The notes beneath the pieces were generated by a model, which searched no databases, had not been told where the DNA came from, and saw only the letters and a program-made list of their open reading frames with translations. DNA of 64,000 bases from Polyangiaceae bacterium. GTDB taxonomy: Bacteria > Myxococcota_A > Polyangia > Polyangiales > Polyangiaceae. The stretch is from positions 1 through 64,000 of the forward strand of contig JAICUB010000027.1 of assembly GCA_025936045.1 (NCBI GenBank), read 5' to 3'. Both the position numbers and the translations under genes were made by a program. Numbering within the stretch: position 1 is the first letter of the stretch; every line of letters starts with the position of its first letter. Below, one piece after another: positions 18,415 to 27,800 of the stretch.

Positions 18415-18419
18415 TCGAA

Positions 18420-19781
18420 ATGACGAGTCAAAAATATCGCAAGGTGGGTCTAGCTTTCGCCGTCCAGGGGGCGTTCCTGGGGCTCGTCGGGCTCAGCGGG
18501 TGCGCGGGAGTCGACGCGGCCGGTGAATCCGACGAAGGCACGGTCGCCAGCGCGCTTTCGGATCAGGATTGCGACTCGACCATCGGGGCGCACCTGCCCG
18601 GCATCAGCGACGAGGAGTTCGAGGCGGCGCGCACCGAATTCGCCAAGGTCACGACTCCCGACGACGGGCTCGGGCCGATCTTCAACGAGCGATCTTGCGG
18701 CAACTGTCACAAGCTGCCCGTGCCCGGAGGAGCGGGCGACGAAACGGCGGAGCGCTTCGGGCGCTTCAATCCGGACGACACGTTCGACTCGCTCTCGCGT
18801 GAGGGCGGACCGCTGTTGCACCTCATGACCCTGGGCGATTGGGTGAACGAGGACGGCGAAGCATGTCAGGTGCCGGCCGAGCACGTCCCCGACGACGCGA
18901 CCGTCACGACGGATCGCCTGCCGCCCGCCTTGTTCGGCGCCGGCTTGCTCGACACGATTCCGGACGAGTTCTTCGACGAGCTCGCGGCTGCGGAGCCCGA
19001 GGCCGTGCGCGGCATGGTGAATCGAGTGCACATTCAGTTGCCCGACGTGGAAGACCCGACCCAGGTCGTCGGCGGGACGCGGGTCGGTCGCTTGACTTGG
19101 AAGGCAGCCACCGTGGGCGTCACCGAGTTCGCGGCCGCGGCCTTTCGCCAGGAGGTCGGTATCTCGACGCAGCACTGTGTTGCCGGGCAGTCGATCACGA
19201 CCTGGGCCGCGGAGCCTGCTCCCAATGCCGTGCCCGTGCCCGTCGAGTGTCAGGACAACGTCCCCGGCACCGACTACGCCGTCGGAAGCTGCGACGGCAA
19301 CCGCACCGAGATCGAGCCGCACGCTCGTACGTTCTCGCGCTACATGACGTTCCTGGCGCCGGTGCCGCGGCCGCGCTCGGCGGGACAGCCGCCGGCGCGA
19401 CAAGGTGAAGCGCTGTTCGCTAGCGTCGGTTGCACCGACTGCCATACGCCGCGCGCGTTCGTGACGCCGCACGTGCCCTTCAACGGAGTGCCGGGCGACT
19501 ACGCGTTTCACCCGTATTCCGACTACCTCTTGCACGACGTGGGCGACCTCGGTGACCACATCGGGCAAAACGGCGAGACGGCCGAAAAGGTGCACCTGAT
19601 GCGGACGGCGCCGCTCTGGGGCATCCGCCTGCGGCCGAAGCTCTTGCACGACGGGCGCGCGAGTGACGTCGCCGGCGCCATTCGCTGGCACGGTGGACAA
19701 GCCGCGGCGGCAGAGAGCGCGTTCGAACGGCTGCACCCGGGCGAACAGTTCAAGCTCGTCGCGTTCGTGCAGAGCCTCTGA
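18420..19781 (+). CDS. Di-heme oxidoreductase (DHOR/DUF1111-like) lipoprotein
   Basis: 453 aa. The N-terminal signal peptide LVGLSGC places the lipid anchor near residue 28. Two c-type heme sites: CGNCH at about 93 (NERSCGNCHKLPVPGG) and CTDCH at about 338 (GCTDCHTPRAF), plus LPPALFGAGLLDTIPDEFFD, MRTAPLWGIRLRPKLLHDGR and AIRWHGGQAAAAESAFERL, the hallmarks of the DHOR (thiol oxidoreductase/DUF1111) family. Periplasmic, redox-active; the natural substrate of the family is poorly known. It begins 5 bases after the synthetase stop, so it is co-translated with it and may oxidise its product. Confidence 0.9.
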   Translation: MTSQKYRKVGLAFAVQGAFLGLVGLSGCAGVDAAGESDEGTVASALSDQDCDSTIGAHLPGISDEEFEAARTEFAKVTTPDDGLGPIFNERSCGNCHKLPVPGGAGDETAERFGRFNPDDTFDSLSREGGPLLHLMTLGDWVNEDGEACQVPAEHVPDDATVTTDRLPPALFGAGLLDTIPDEFFDELAAAEPEAVRGMVNRVHIQLPDVEDPTQVVGGTRVGRLTWKAATVGVTEFAAAAFRQEVGISTQHCVAGQSITTWAAEPAPNAVPVPVECQDNVPGTDYAVGSCDGNRTEIEPHARTFSRYMTFLAPVPRPRSAGQPPARQGEALFASVGCTDCHTPRAFVTPHVPFNGVPGDYAFHPYSDYLLHDVGDLGDHIGQNGETAEKVHLMRTAPLWGIRLRPKLLHDGRASDVAGAIRWHGGQAAAAESAFERLHPGEQFKLVAFVQSL

Positions 19782-19791
19782 GTTCCTCGCG

Positions 19792-22215
19792 ATGACGGCG
19801 ACGACAGCCGCTCGGGAGGACCTGCGGGCCCCCCTGGCGACCCCTTTGCTGTTCCTCTCGGCGGCTGCCGTCGTCGTCGCCGTCCACGCGCTCCCGCCGG
19901 CGCTCGCGGTCCTTCGGAGTGCGCTTTTGTTCGCCGGCGTCGGCGGGGTTCTTCTCACCACCAAGCGCCATTGGATCGACAAGAGCTCTTCGCGCATCGC
20001 GCTGGCGATGATGGTCGCCGTCCTCGCGGCCGCGCTCTTTTGGCACGTGCCCGTCGAAGCCTACGCAGGCGTCGCTCGTTATCAATCGACGATCGAGCTT
20101 TTGGTCGGGGTCGCTCTCCTGCGGAAACTTTCGGCGCGCGCGCGCCTCGACACGACGCTCGCCGCGTGCACCTCGCGGGTCGCAGTACGCTCGCGCGCGC
20201 CGCTCTTGTGTCTGCTCGCGTGTTTGCTGGCCGCACCTCTCAGCGTGGGCGCCGTCGCGATTCTTTGTGCCTCGCTCGGCGCCGTCGTAAAGCCCAAAAC
20301 GGCGACTGCCGTCGTCTCGATGCGCACCCTGGGCGCGACGATGTTCGTGCTGCCGACGACCGCCGGGGCCGCGATCGTCAGCGCATCGCTCCCCGGTCTC
20401 GATCGCCTGGCGGTGATTAAGCTCGGACTGCCGCTTTTTTTGCTCGTGGTCGTGAGTTGTTGCGCGCGACGGCCGCTCGAGCTCGCCGCGCTTCGGACCG
20501 CTCCACAGGCCGGCTCGCTCGCGGCATTGTGGCCGCTTGGATTGTTTTGGGCGCTCGTCGTCGGACTCTTGGCCTGCACGCCGGCACATGGGACGACCGC
20601 CGTTTCACTGGCGGCGTTCGCCGCCTTCGCCGCCGAGGCCGCGCATGGCAGACGCCCCGGCGCACACGTCGTCGAGGACGTGCGGGACGCTCTGCGCGGT
20701 ATGACGACCGAGCTCGTGCTGCTGTTCGCGTGCGGCATCTTGACGGGCTTTCTCGCGCGTGCGCCCTTGCCCGAAGTGTTGCGTCAAGTGCTGCGCGACC
20801 ACTTGGCGACGCCCGGGAAAGCGGCGGCGGTGCTGATCTTGGTCTTGCCGCTGCTCTCGATCGTCGGTGCCCACCCCGTGGTGCTCTTCAGTCTGGCGTT
20901 TCCGCTCCTGGACAGGCACGTCCTCGGCGGCGGCGCGCGCGAATACGTCGTGTGGGTGACGATGTTCGCGATCGCGCAGCTCGTCTCGCCGACGTCGACG
21001 AGCGCGCGACTCGCGGCCGCGAGCCTCGGCGTGACACCGCGGCAGGCGAGCCTCGGCAGTCATGCGCTCTTTGCGGCCGTGCTCGCGCTCGGGGTATGGG
21101 TCTATGTCGTGCTAGCCGGAAGCAGCGCCGTGACTCTTGACTTCGCGGGCGTTCCGCTCCTTCGTCAACCATTCGATCGCCATCCGCACGCGTTGCGGGA
21201 GCAGCCGTCGCGTCGGGTAAACGACGTACAAGTCGATCGGCTGCGGCTCCCCGAAGTCGGTCCGCAAGCGGACGAGCCCCTGCGCATTTTGCGCGACGGC
21301 ATCGAGCGGCAAGAGCGCGATTCCGAGCCCTTGCCGCGCCACGTCCGCGGTTCCGCGCGGATCGTTGACGGTAAAGCGCACCGGCGGCGCAATTTCGATC
21401 TGCTCGCCCGCGGGGCCGAGGAACCGCCATACGACCGACGGGCGCAGCGCCACGCACGGCTGGCACTGCAGCGTTTCGCGATCGATCTGCGCCTTGCCGC
21501 CGAGCGCGCTCTTCACGAACGCTTGCGCGGCGAACAAGCCGAATTGCCCTTGCCACAGACGTCGCGCCACGAAATCAGGATCGACGTAGGGGCCTACGCG
21601 TACTCCGAAGTCGAAGCCGTCTTGGAGCAAGTCGCGGATGACGTTGCTCGCGTCGAGCTCCACGGTGATGTTGGGGTGCGCGAGCGAAAAGGCGGCCAAG
21701 GAACGCGCGACGCGGGTCGAACCCGTATAGGCGGGAGCGGTGACGCGCACGACGCCGCTCGGCTCCGGCTGGCGGTCGACCGCCGACGCGATCGCCTCTT
21801 CCAAGGCGCCCAGATGCGGGGCGGCTTGCTCGAGGAGCTGTCGCCCCTCGTCGGTGAGCACTACGTTGCGGGAGGTTCTGCGCAGGAGCTGCACGTTGAG
21901 CTCGTCCTCGAGGCGTGCGACCGCTCGACTGACGCTGCTCGTGGGGACGCCGAGGCGCCGCGACGCGGCGACGAAGCTCGTCTGCCGCGCCACGCTCACG
22001 AAGATCGAGAGATCATCGAGACCGCCGAGGCGCTTGGGCGTCATCCCATTCGTGGGATGACCGATCCCGTTCTTGGACGAGCCGCCTTTCATCGGGGCGA
22101 TCTAGCATTCATGAGCGGGCCCGTTTTTCTCGTCGGAAGCGTAGGCGGCCCGAGACAGGGAGTTCCAAAATGCGTACGAATGAAGAGACGTTGTCGGCGA
22201 ACAAGTCAGCCGTGA
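19792..22215 (+). CDS. Multi-pass permease, 3' end of frame runs over the LysR gene
   Basis: The first ~445 residues (to about base 21,130) form an integral membrane protein with about 12 hydrophobic segments, for example LATPLLFLSAAAVVVAVHAL, TLGATMFVLPTTAGAAIV and LILVLPLLSIVGAHPVVLF; LVSPTSTSARLAAASLGVTP near the end recalls the re-entrant motifs of ion-transporter-superfamily permeases (DUF401-like). No substrate can be named. ATG at 19792 is 10 bases after the di-heme gene stop. No stop occurs where the protein should end: the frame stays open to 22215, but that last part is simply antisense to the LysR gene. The true end is probably near 21,130, implying a lost stop, a small frameshift or a sequence error. 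Confidence 0.65.
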   Translation: MTATTAAREDLRAPLATPLLFLSAAAVVVAVHALPPALAVLRSALLFAGVGGVLLTTKRHWIDKSSSRIALAMMVAVLAAALFWHVPVEAYAGVARYQSTIELLVGVALLRKLSARARLDTTLAACTSRVAVRSRAPLLCLLACLLAAPLSVGAVAILCASLGAVVKPKTATAVVSMRTLGATMFVLPTTAGAAIVSASLPGLDRLAVIKLGLPLFLLVVVSCCARRPLELAALRTAPQAGSLAALWPLGLFWALVVGLLACTPAHGTTAVSLAAFAAFAAEAAHGRRPGAHVVEDVRDALRGMTTELVLLFACGILTGFLARAPLPEVLRQVLRDHLATPGKAAAVLILVLPLLSIVGAHPVVLFSLAFPLLDRHVLGGGAREYVVWVTMFAIAQLVSPTSTSARLAAASLGVTPRQASLGSHALFAAVLALGVWVYVVLAGSSAVTLDFAGVPLLRQPFDRHPHALREQPSRRVNDVQVDRLRLPEVGPQADEPLRILRDGIERQERDSEPLPRHVRGSARIVDGKAHRRRNFDLLARGAEEPPYDRRAQRHARLALQRFAIDLRLAAERALHERLRGEQAELPLPQTSRHEIRIDVGAYAYSEVEAVLEQVADDVARVELHGDVGVRERKGGQGTRDAGRTRIGGSGDAHDAARLRLAVDRRRDRLFQGAQMRGGLLEELSPLVGEHYVAGGSAQELHVELVLEACDRSTDAARGDAEAPRRGDEARLPRHAHEDREIIETAEALGRHPIRGMTDPVLGRAAFHRGDLAFMSGPVFLVGSVGGPRQGVPKCVRMKRRCRRTSQP
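21112..22092 (-). CDS. LysR-family transcriptional regulator
   Basis: 326 aa, normal length. Winged HTH at residues 22-80 (LSIFVSVARQTSFVAASRRL then VPTSSVSRAVARLEDELNVQ), linker helix, and the periplasmic-binding-like effector domain (VVRVTAPAYTGSTRVARSLA, DFGVRVGPYVDPDFVARRLW, VARQGLGIALLPLDAV). This resembles the LysR subgroup of oxidoreductase/multidrug regulators. It is divergent from the SnoaL-like gene with 77 bases between, the usual LysR target arrangement; its 3' end meets the permease. Confidence 0.93.
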   Translation of the reverse strand: MKGGSSKNGIGHPTNGMTPKRLGGLDDLSIFVSVARQTSFVAASRRLGVPTSSVSRAVARLEDELNVQLLRRTSRNVVLTDEGRQLLEQAAPHLGALEEAIASAVDRQPEPSGVVRVTAPAYTGSTRVARSLAAFSLAHPNITVELDASNVIRDLLQDGFDFGVRVGPYVDPDFVARRLWQGQFGLFAAQAFVKSALGGKAQIDRETLQCQPCVALRPSVVWRFLGPAGEQIEIAPPVRFTVNDPRGTADVARQGLGIALLPLDAVAQNAQGLVRLRTDFGEPQPIDLYVVYPTRRLLPQRVRMAIEWLTKERNAREVKSHGAASG

Positions 22216-22601
22216 TGCGGTTCAACAAGGAGGTGATCGAGCGTGGAGACGAAGGTGCGTTTCGTGACCTGATGGCGCCGAGTTTCGTGAATCGGACCGC
22301 GCCTCCCGGCGCGCCTAACGGCTGCGACGGCATGCTCCACACCTTCAATCGCGTGCTGCGGCCGGCGCTGCCCGACCTGCTGGTCGAGATCCACGAGCAA
22401 ATCGCCGAAGGGGACAAAGTCACCACTCGCAAGACCATCCACGGAACGCACCGCGGCGAGCTCTTGGGGATCCCCGCGACGAACAAGCGCATCGCGATCG
22501 ACGTGATCGATATCGTGCGCCTCGAAAACGGCCGCTATGTCGAACATTGGGGGGTAAATACCCTTCCGGCGGTGCTCGCCTCGTTGCGTGACGTGCGCTA
22601 G
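22170..22601 (+). CDS. SnoaL-like / ester cyclase-like protein
   Basis: 143-aa soluble NTF2-fold protein of the SnoaL-like polyketide/ester cyclase superfamily: VMRFNKEVIERGDEGAFRDL, MAPSFVNRTAPPGAPNGCDG, PALPDLLVEIHEQIAEGDKV, and IDVIDIVRLENGRYVEHWGV, where the final E-x-W segment is typical. These small proteins cyclise, hydrate or isomerise small molecules, but most members are uncharacterised. AGGGA lies upstream of the ATG. It is likely to be controlled by the divergent LysR. Confidence 0.88.
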   Translation: MRTNEETLSANKSAVMRFNKEVIERGDEGAFRDLMAPSFVNRTAPPGAPNGCDGMLHTFNRVLRPALPDLLVEIHEQIAEGDKVTTRKTIHGTHRGELLGIPATNKRIAIDVIDIVRLENGRYVEHWGVNTLPAVLASLRDVR

Positions 22602-22681
22602 CCGCGGTCACTCGTCCGCCTGCGCGCACCGCAAGTCGTTGCGGCTCCGCCGTCTGCATTGCGACCGTCGTCCCGTCCCAA

Positions 22682-22712
22682 GTGTAGGGCGCGCTCGAAA
22701 CGCGCTCTACAC
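22682..22712. terminator. Strong hairpin, probable terminator after the SnoaL-like gene
   Basis: GTGTAGGGCGCG (22682-22693) pairs with CGCGCTCTACAC (22701-22712) over 12 bases with one G-T, around a 7-base loop CTCGAAA. There is no T-run, common in GC-rich genomes. It separates the SnoaL-like gene from the five-gene operon; the rest of 22,602-22,872 shows no gene I trust. Confidence 0.55.
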
Positions 22713-22872
22713 GGTCACCGTATCCTTCGGCTGGGGCTCAGACAAGCGCACTTTGTTGGGTGAAGCGGGGGGCAAAAACGGGCCGCGACCCAAGAAAATT
22801 CGTTTGACCTGACGCCTTCGACGCCGTCACGCTCGGCTTACGCGCCAACCGCGGGCGCTAGGCGGGCAAGGC

Positions 22873-24861
22873 ATGGGGCCATTCTGGAGCAAACTCGACG
22901 CAGGGCTCGCGACCGTTTACTCGAACTTTCTCGAGATCGAGCGGAAGGGCAGGGACAACGTCGGGTGGGTTCACCCGGGGCTCCGGCGGAAGGTCGCCGG
23001 CGCGCACGTCCGGCTGCGCTTCCAGGGCTCACTCGCCGAGATCGAGCGTGCGGGCTTCGAGACGACCTGGGTGCGGAGCGACAACCGCCTCGCGTCCGGC
23101 ATCGTGCGCTTCGCGACGCTCGAGGCCGTGGCTTCCGCGCCCGGCGTCATCCTGCTGAGCTACGGCAGCGAGTCCGAGCTCGATCTCGACCGCAGCATCC
23201 AGTACCTGCACGCCGACGTGCTGCGGCAATACTCGACCGCGAGCCATTTCTTCACCGGAATCACGGGGCGCAACGTGCTCATCGCCGTGCTCGACTCCGG
23301 GGCCGACTACACGCACGATTTCTTGCAGGAACCGCGCGACTCCGACGACGAGCTGCGTGAGACGCGCATCGTGCGGATCTGGGATCAAGGGCTCGTGGCC
23401 GTTTCGGGCGAGCAGAGCCCGGACAGCGCGCTCCTCCACGGACGTCCGACGTACGGCGTCGAGTACACCGAGGACGACATCAACGCCGAGCTCAACGACG
23501 ACCCGGAGGCGACCGTGCGTGTCCGTCACCGCGACTGCAACGGGCACGGGACGCACGTCGCGTCCATCGCGGCCGGTACGGGCGGTCGCGCGCGCAAGTA
23601 CGTCGGCATGGCGCCGCGCGCGATGATCATCGTCGTCAAGGTGCTCAGCCTCGAGAACCTGCCGCGGCCGGGCGGCATGGTGGTTTCCGCCGAGCAGCGC
23701 TTTGCGGACGCGGTCGATTACGCCCTCAACGTCGCGGCGACGCCCGAGCTCGGCAACCGGCGCGTGGTCCTGAACTACAGCGCCAGTTTTTCCGACCCCG
23801 GTCCGCACGACGGTCTGTCCGATCGGGAGGAGGCGTTGCTCCACGTGTTGAACGCCGACGCGCGTCGGATCTTCGTCGGCACGGCAGGCAATCAAGGCGG
23901 GCGCGGGCGGCAGAGCCGCGCCCGGATCCCCGCGGGGCAGTCGACCGTCGCGATTCCTTGTATTCTCACCGATGAGCGGGACGCTTCGCACATGCGGGGC
24001 TACGGCACCTGCCGTGTCGCGGACACGGGCGGGGACGTATCGCTCGAGATCTGGTACCGCGATTCGCCGGCGCCCGTGGGCGGCACTCTCGAAATCGAGG
24101 ACGAGCCGGACGCGGTCGACATTCCGGCGCTCTTCGCGACTTCCCCGACCACGACCTTCGGACAGGGTCAGACCTATCGGCTCGAGCACCAGCAGCAAGT
24201 GGCCGAAGTCGAGTCGCGGCAGATACGCCGCAACGTGATCCGGCTCACGGTCACGCCCTCCGACAATCGTTATCAGAGCGGCCGGACTCGCGCGTACGTC
24301 TTCGAGCTCACGGGTACGGCCGGTCAAGTCTTCAACGTCTTCGGTGGTGGGTCCGCGCACTGGAGGGTCAAGTTCGACACCGACGACGAGGACCCGAGAA
24401 CGGCCGACCTCGAAGACATCGGCGTGATCGGCTCGCCGGGCAGCGCCGCAGCCGTGATCGCGGTCGCCAACTACGAGATCCCCGGTGAGGACGGCGACGG
24501 CTCGTCGACCGCGAACGGACCGCTCGTGACCTACGACGACGCGTGGACGCCGCCGCCGAAGCCGGATCTCGCGGCGACCGGCGAGCGCATCCGAGCCGCT
24601 CGCAGCCGCTTCGCGACGGAGCCGGGCTTCTGCGTCACTCTTCCGCGGCACGACTCGACGAGCGTGAAGTCCGGCACGAGCATGGCGGCCCCGCACGTTG
24701 CCGGGCTCGTCGCGCTCATGCTCGAGAAAAACCCGAACCTCACGCTCACCGAAATCCGCGAACGGTTTCGGTTCCTGAGCGGCCACACCCTCGACCGTGA
24801 CGTTTACGGCGCGGGCATCGTCGACGCGCAAGCGACGCTGGACGCCGTCGAGGCGCCCTGA
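22873..24861 (+). CDS. Subtilisin-like S8 peptidase, first gene of the five-gene operon
   Basis: 662 aa serine endopeptidase. Residues 1-125 look like an inhibitory prodomain (GAHVRLRFQGSLAEIERAGF, LEAVASAPGVILLSYGSESE). The catalytic triad is complete: Asp141 in IAVLDSGADYTHDF, His225 in NGHGTHVASIAAG, Ser603 in SGTSMAAPHVAGLVALML; the oxyanion Asn is in VGTAGNQGG. Between the Asn and Ser there is an extra beta-rich insert (VSLEIWYRDSPAPVGGTLEI to FNVFGGGSAHWRVKF), like the jelly-roll insert of Csp-type S8 proteases. There is no signal peptide, unusual for this family. It ends 7 bases before the DUF6603-like gene and seems to lead the operon; it may process or be processed with the following proteins. 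Confidence 0.9.
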   Translation: MGPFWSKLDAGLATVYSNFLEIERKGRDNVGWVHPGLRRKVAGAHVRLRFQGSLAEIERAGFETTWVRSDNRLASGIVRFATLEAVASAPGVILLSYGSESELDLDRSIQYLHADVLRQYSTASHFFTGITGRNVLIAVLDSGADYTHDFLQEPRDSDDELRETRIVRIWDQGLVAVSGEQSPDSALLHGRPTYGVEYTEDDINAELNDDPEATVRVRHRDCNGHGTHVASIAAGTGGRARKYVGMAPRAMIIVVKVLSLENLPRPGGMVVSAEQRFADAVDYALNVAATPELGNRRVVLNYSASFSDPGPHDGLSDREEALLHVLNADARRIFVGTAGNQGGRGRQSRARIPAGQSTVAIPCILTDERDASHMRGYGTCRVADTGGDVSLEIWYRDSPAPVGGTLEIEDEPDAVDIPALFATSPTTTFGQGQTYRLEHQQQVAEVESRQIRRNVIRLTVTPSDNRYQSGRTRAYVFELTGTAGQVFNVFGGGSAHWRVKFDTDDEDPRTADLEDIGVIGSPGSAAAVIAVANYEIPGEDGDGSSTANGPLVTYDDAWTPPPKPDLAATGERIRAARSRFATEPGFCVTLPRHDSTSVKSGTSMAAPHVAGLVALMLEKNPNLTLTEIRERFRFLSGHTLDRDVYGAGIVDAQATLDAVEAP

Positions 24862-24868
24862 GACGAGC

Positions 24869-27800
24869 ATGGCGGGTGAGCTCTCTTACGTCACGCGTGC
24901 CGCCGCCTGGCTGGCGAGCGCCGTCAACGACACGGCGCCGGTCTTCGAGCAATTTTACACGGACCAGCTCGGGCTGAATCTGCCCGCCGCGGTGCGCACT
25001 GCACCGAGCGTGAAGACGGCGCTCGCGCACGCGAGCGTCGCCGCGAAAGACCTCGGGCCGATGGCGACCGAGCTCGCCGCCCCGGATCCGAATGATTCGA
25101 CCGGCGCGCTCACGGCGTTCCTGCTCCTCGGCGTGAAACTCGCCGCCTTCTTCGCGGCCATGGACGAGCTCGCTACCGCCGTGAGCGGTGCCGTCACGCC
25201 GGCGACGGTGCCCGACGCGGCCGAGCGGGCGGCGGCGCAGCAATTCGCGCAAGCGCTCGCCGAACGCGCGGGCGAGTACGCTGTCGCCTCGGGCATCACC
25301 GATCAGATGCCGGAGCTCGCGTTCGTGCTCCGACTGCTCGGGCTGCTCGATTGGCGGCGCGTGATGCCGGCGGACGGGACGCCGCTCGGCGCGAGTTACG
25401 TCGTCAAGTCGCTCGCGCTCTACCGCTTCAAAGATCTCGTGAGTGATCCGGCCGCGCACTTTCAGGCCGTGCACGGCTGGGGGCGGAACGACTTCGATCC
25501 GCGCGAGTTGTTCGGGCTCTTCGCCGGCTTCTTCGACGACGAGGACGCAGTCGGCATCGGCGAACAAGGTGGAGATCCGCAGCTCAAATACGGCTTCTTC
25601 GTGCTGCGCCGCGACCGTACGCTGAGCCCGCCGGGCCTGCGGCTGAGCTTCGAGGCCGCGCTCACGGAACAGTTCGAGGGGCGCGTCGGCCTCGGGGGCA
25701 GCGACTGGGGTGTCACGCTGCGCGAGGCGCTCACGCTTTCCGGCAGCGTCGGCGGCACGCTGACTCCGCCGCTCGCGCTCGCGCTCGTGCCGGTCGAAGC
25801 GGACATTCAGGGCGAGCTCAAGGCTACGTTCGATCGCAACCCCGACGCCCGGCCGTTCAACATCCTGGGCGGCGCGGGCACGCTGTCGTTGAGCGCGCAG
25901 AATTTCGCGGCGGGCGTGGCTCTCGCCGCCGATTGGGACGTGGCCGCGCGCACGGCGTACATCGAGCCGCTCCTCTTCGGAAATCTCGAGAAGCTGAAGC
26001 TTGCCGTGTCGACGGAGGACTCCGACAGCTTCATCGGCAGCCTGCTGTCATCGGCCAACATCGAGGGCGAATTCGACCTCGGCCTCGAGTGGCGCGCCAG
26101 CACGGGACTCAAGGTCAAAGCGAGCGGCGGCATCGAAATCTCGCTGCCCATTCATCAGAAGCTCGGGCCGGTCGAGCTCGACACCATCTACTTCGCCCTC
26201 AAGATCCAGCCGGACGCGACGCTCGCCTTCGAAACCTCGGTCGGGCTCTCCGGGCAGCTCGGCCCGTTGTCGGCGGCGGTGGATCGCATCGGCGCCGAGC
26301 TCGACGTGCGCTTCGTCGACGGCGTCGACGCGAAATTCGGCTTCTTCGACCTTGATTTGCGCTTCAAACCGCCGAGCGGTGTCGGGCTCAGTCTCGACGC
26401 CGGGGCGGTGCGCGGCGGCGGCTACCTCTTCTTCGACTCCGAGCGCGGCGAGTACGCCGGCGTGGTCCAGCTCAGCATCCTCGAGGTCGTCTCGGTCACG
26501 GCAATCGGCCTGATCTCGACGAAGCTCCCGGACGGCAGCGACGGCTTCAGCCTGCTCGTCATCGTCTGCGTCGAGTTCGACCCCGGCATTCAGCTCGGCA
26601 TGGGGTTCTCGCTCATCGGCCTCGGGGGTCTCGTCGGGCTCAACCGCACGGTGTTGCTCGAGCCGCTCGCCGCGGGCGTGCGCAGCGGCACCGTCAACTC
26701 GATCCTCTTCCCGCAAGGCGACATCATCGCCAACGCGCCGCGCATCATCAGCGATCTGCGCGCCATTTTTCCGCCTCGGCTCGGCACCTTCCTGATCGGC
26801 CCGATGGCAAAGCTCGGCTGGGGCACGCCGACGCTCGTGAGCGCGTCCCTCGGCATCATCATCGAGGTCCCGGGCAACGTCGCGCTGCTCGGTGTGTTGC
26901 GCTTGAATCTGCCGACGGCGGACGCACCGCTGCTCGTGCTGCAGGTGGCGTTCGTCGGCGCGATCGAGTTCGACAAGCAGCGCCTGTGGTTCTTCGCCAG
27001 CCTGTTCGAGAGCCGCATCCTGTTCATCACCCTCGAAGGTGAGATGGGGTTGCTCGTCGGCTGGGGCCCCGACCCGGCGTTCGTGTTCTCCGTCGGCGGC
27101 TTCCATCCTCGCTTCACGCCCCCGCCCCTGCCGTTCCCGAGCCCGAAGCGACTCGCCCTCTGCATTTTGAACGAGGACTACGGCGTCATCCGCGTGGAGG
27201 CGTACTTCGCGGTCACGAGCAACACCGCGCAGCTCGGCGCCGCGGTCGACCTGCGCTTCGGCTTCGACTCCTTCGGCATCCAAGGCCACCTCGGCTTCGA
27301 CGCCCTATTTCAGTTCTCGCCGTTCCACTTCATCGTGAACGCGAACGTCTCGCTGTCGTTGAAGGTCGCGGGTCTCGACCTCCTGAGCGTTCGGGTCGAC
27401 TTGAACCTCGAGGGGCCGACGCCCTGGCACGCCTTCGGCACCGGGCACGTATCGCTCCTGTTCTTCGACATCAGCGCCGACTTCGACGTCACCTGGGGCG
27501 ACAGCGCGGACACCACGCTGCCTCCGATCGAGGTCCTGCCGCTCTTCCGCGCCGAGCTCGCAAAGCGCGCGAACTGGACCTCGGCGCTGCCTGGCTCGAG
27601 CCGCCTCTTCGTTTCCTTGCGCGCCCTGGACGAGGGCACGGAAGAGCTCGTCATGCACCCGCTCGGTACGTTGCGCTTCAGCCAGCGGCTTTTGCCGCTC
27701 GGTCTGCCGCTCGACAAGCTCGGCGCGCAGCGGCCGAGCGACGCGAACGCATTCGAGATCCTGGTGGCGACGCCGAGCCTCGAGCAAAAGGCGGAGGTCC

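Noticed and set aside
22588..22812. 74-aa plus-strand frame after the SnoaL-like gene
   Set aside because: Begins inside the SnoaL-like gene, contains the terminator hairpin, and looks random.
23029..24870. 613-aa minus-strand frame opposite the S8 protease
   Set aside because: No domain and Arg/Asp-rich composition; the protease with intact triad is on the other strand.
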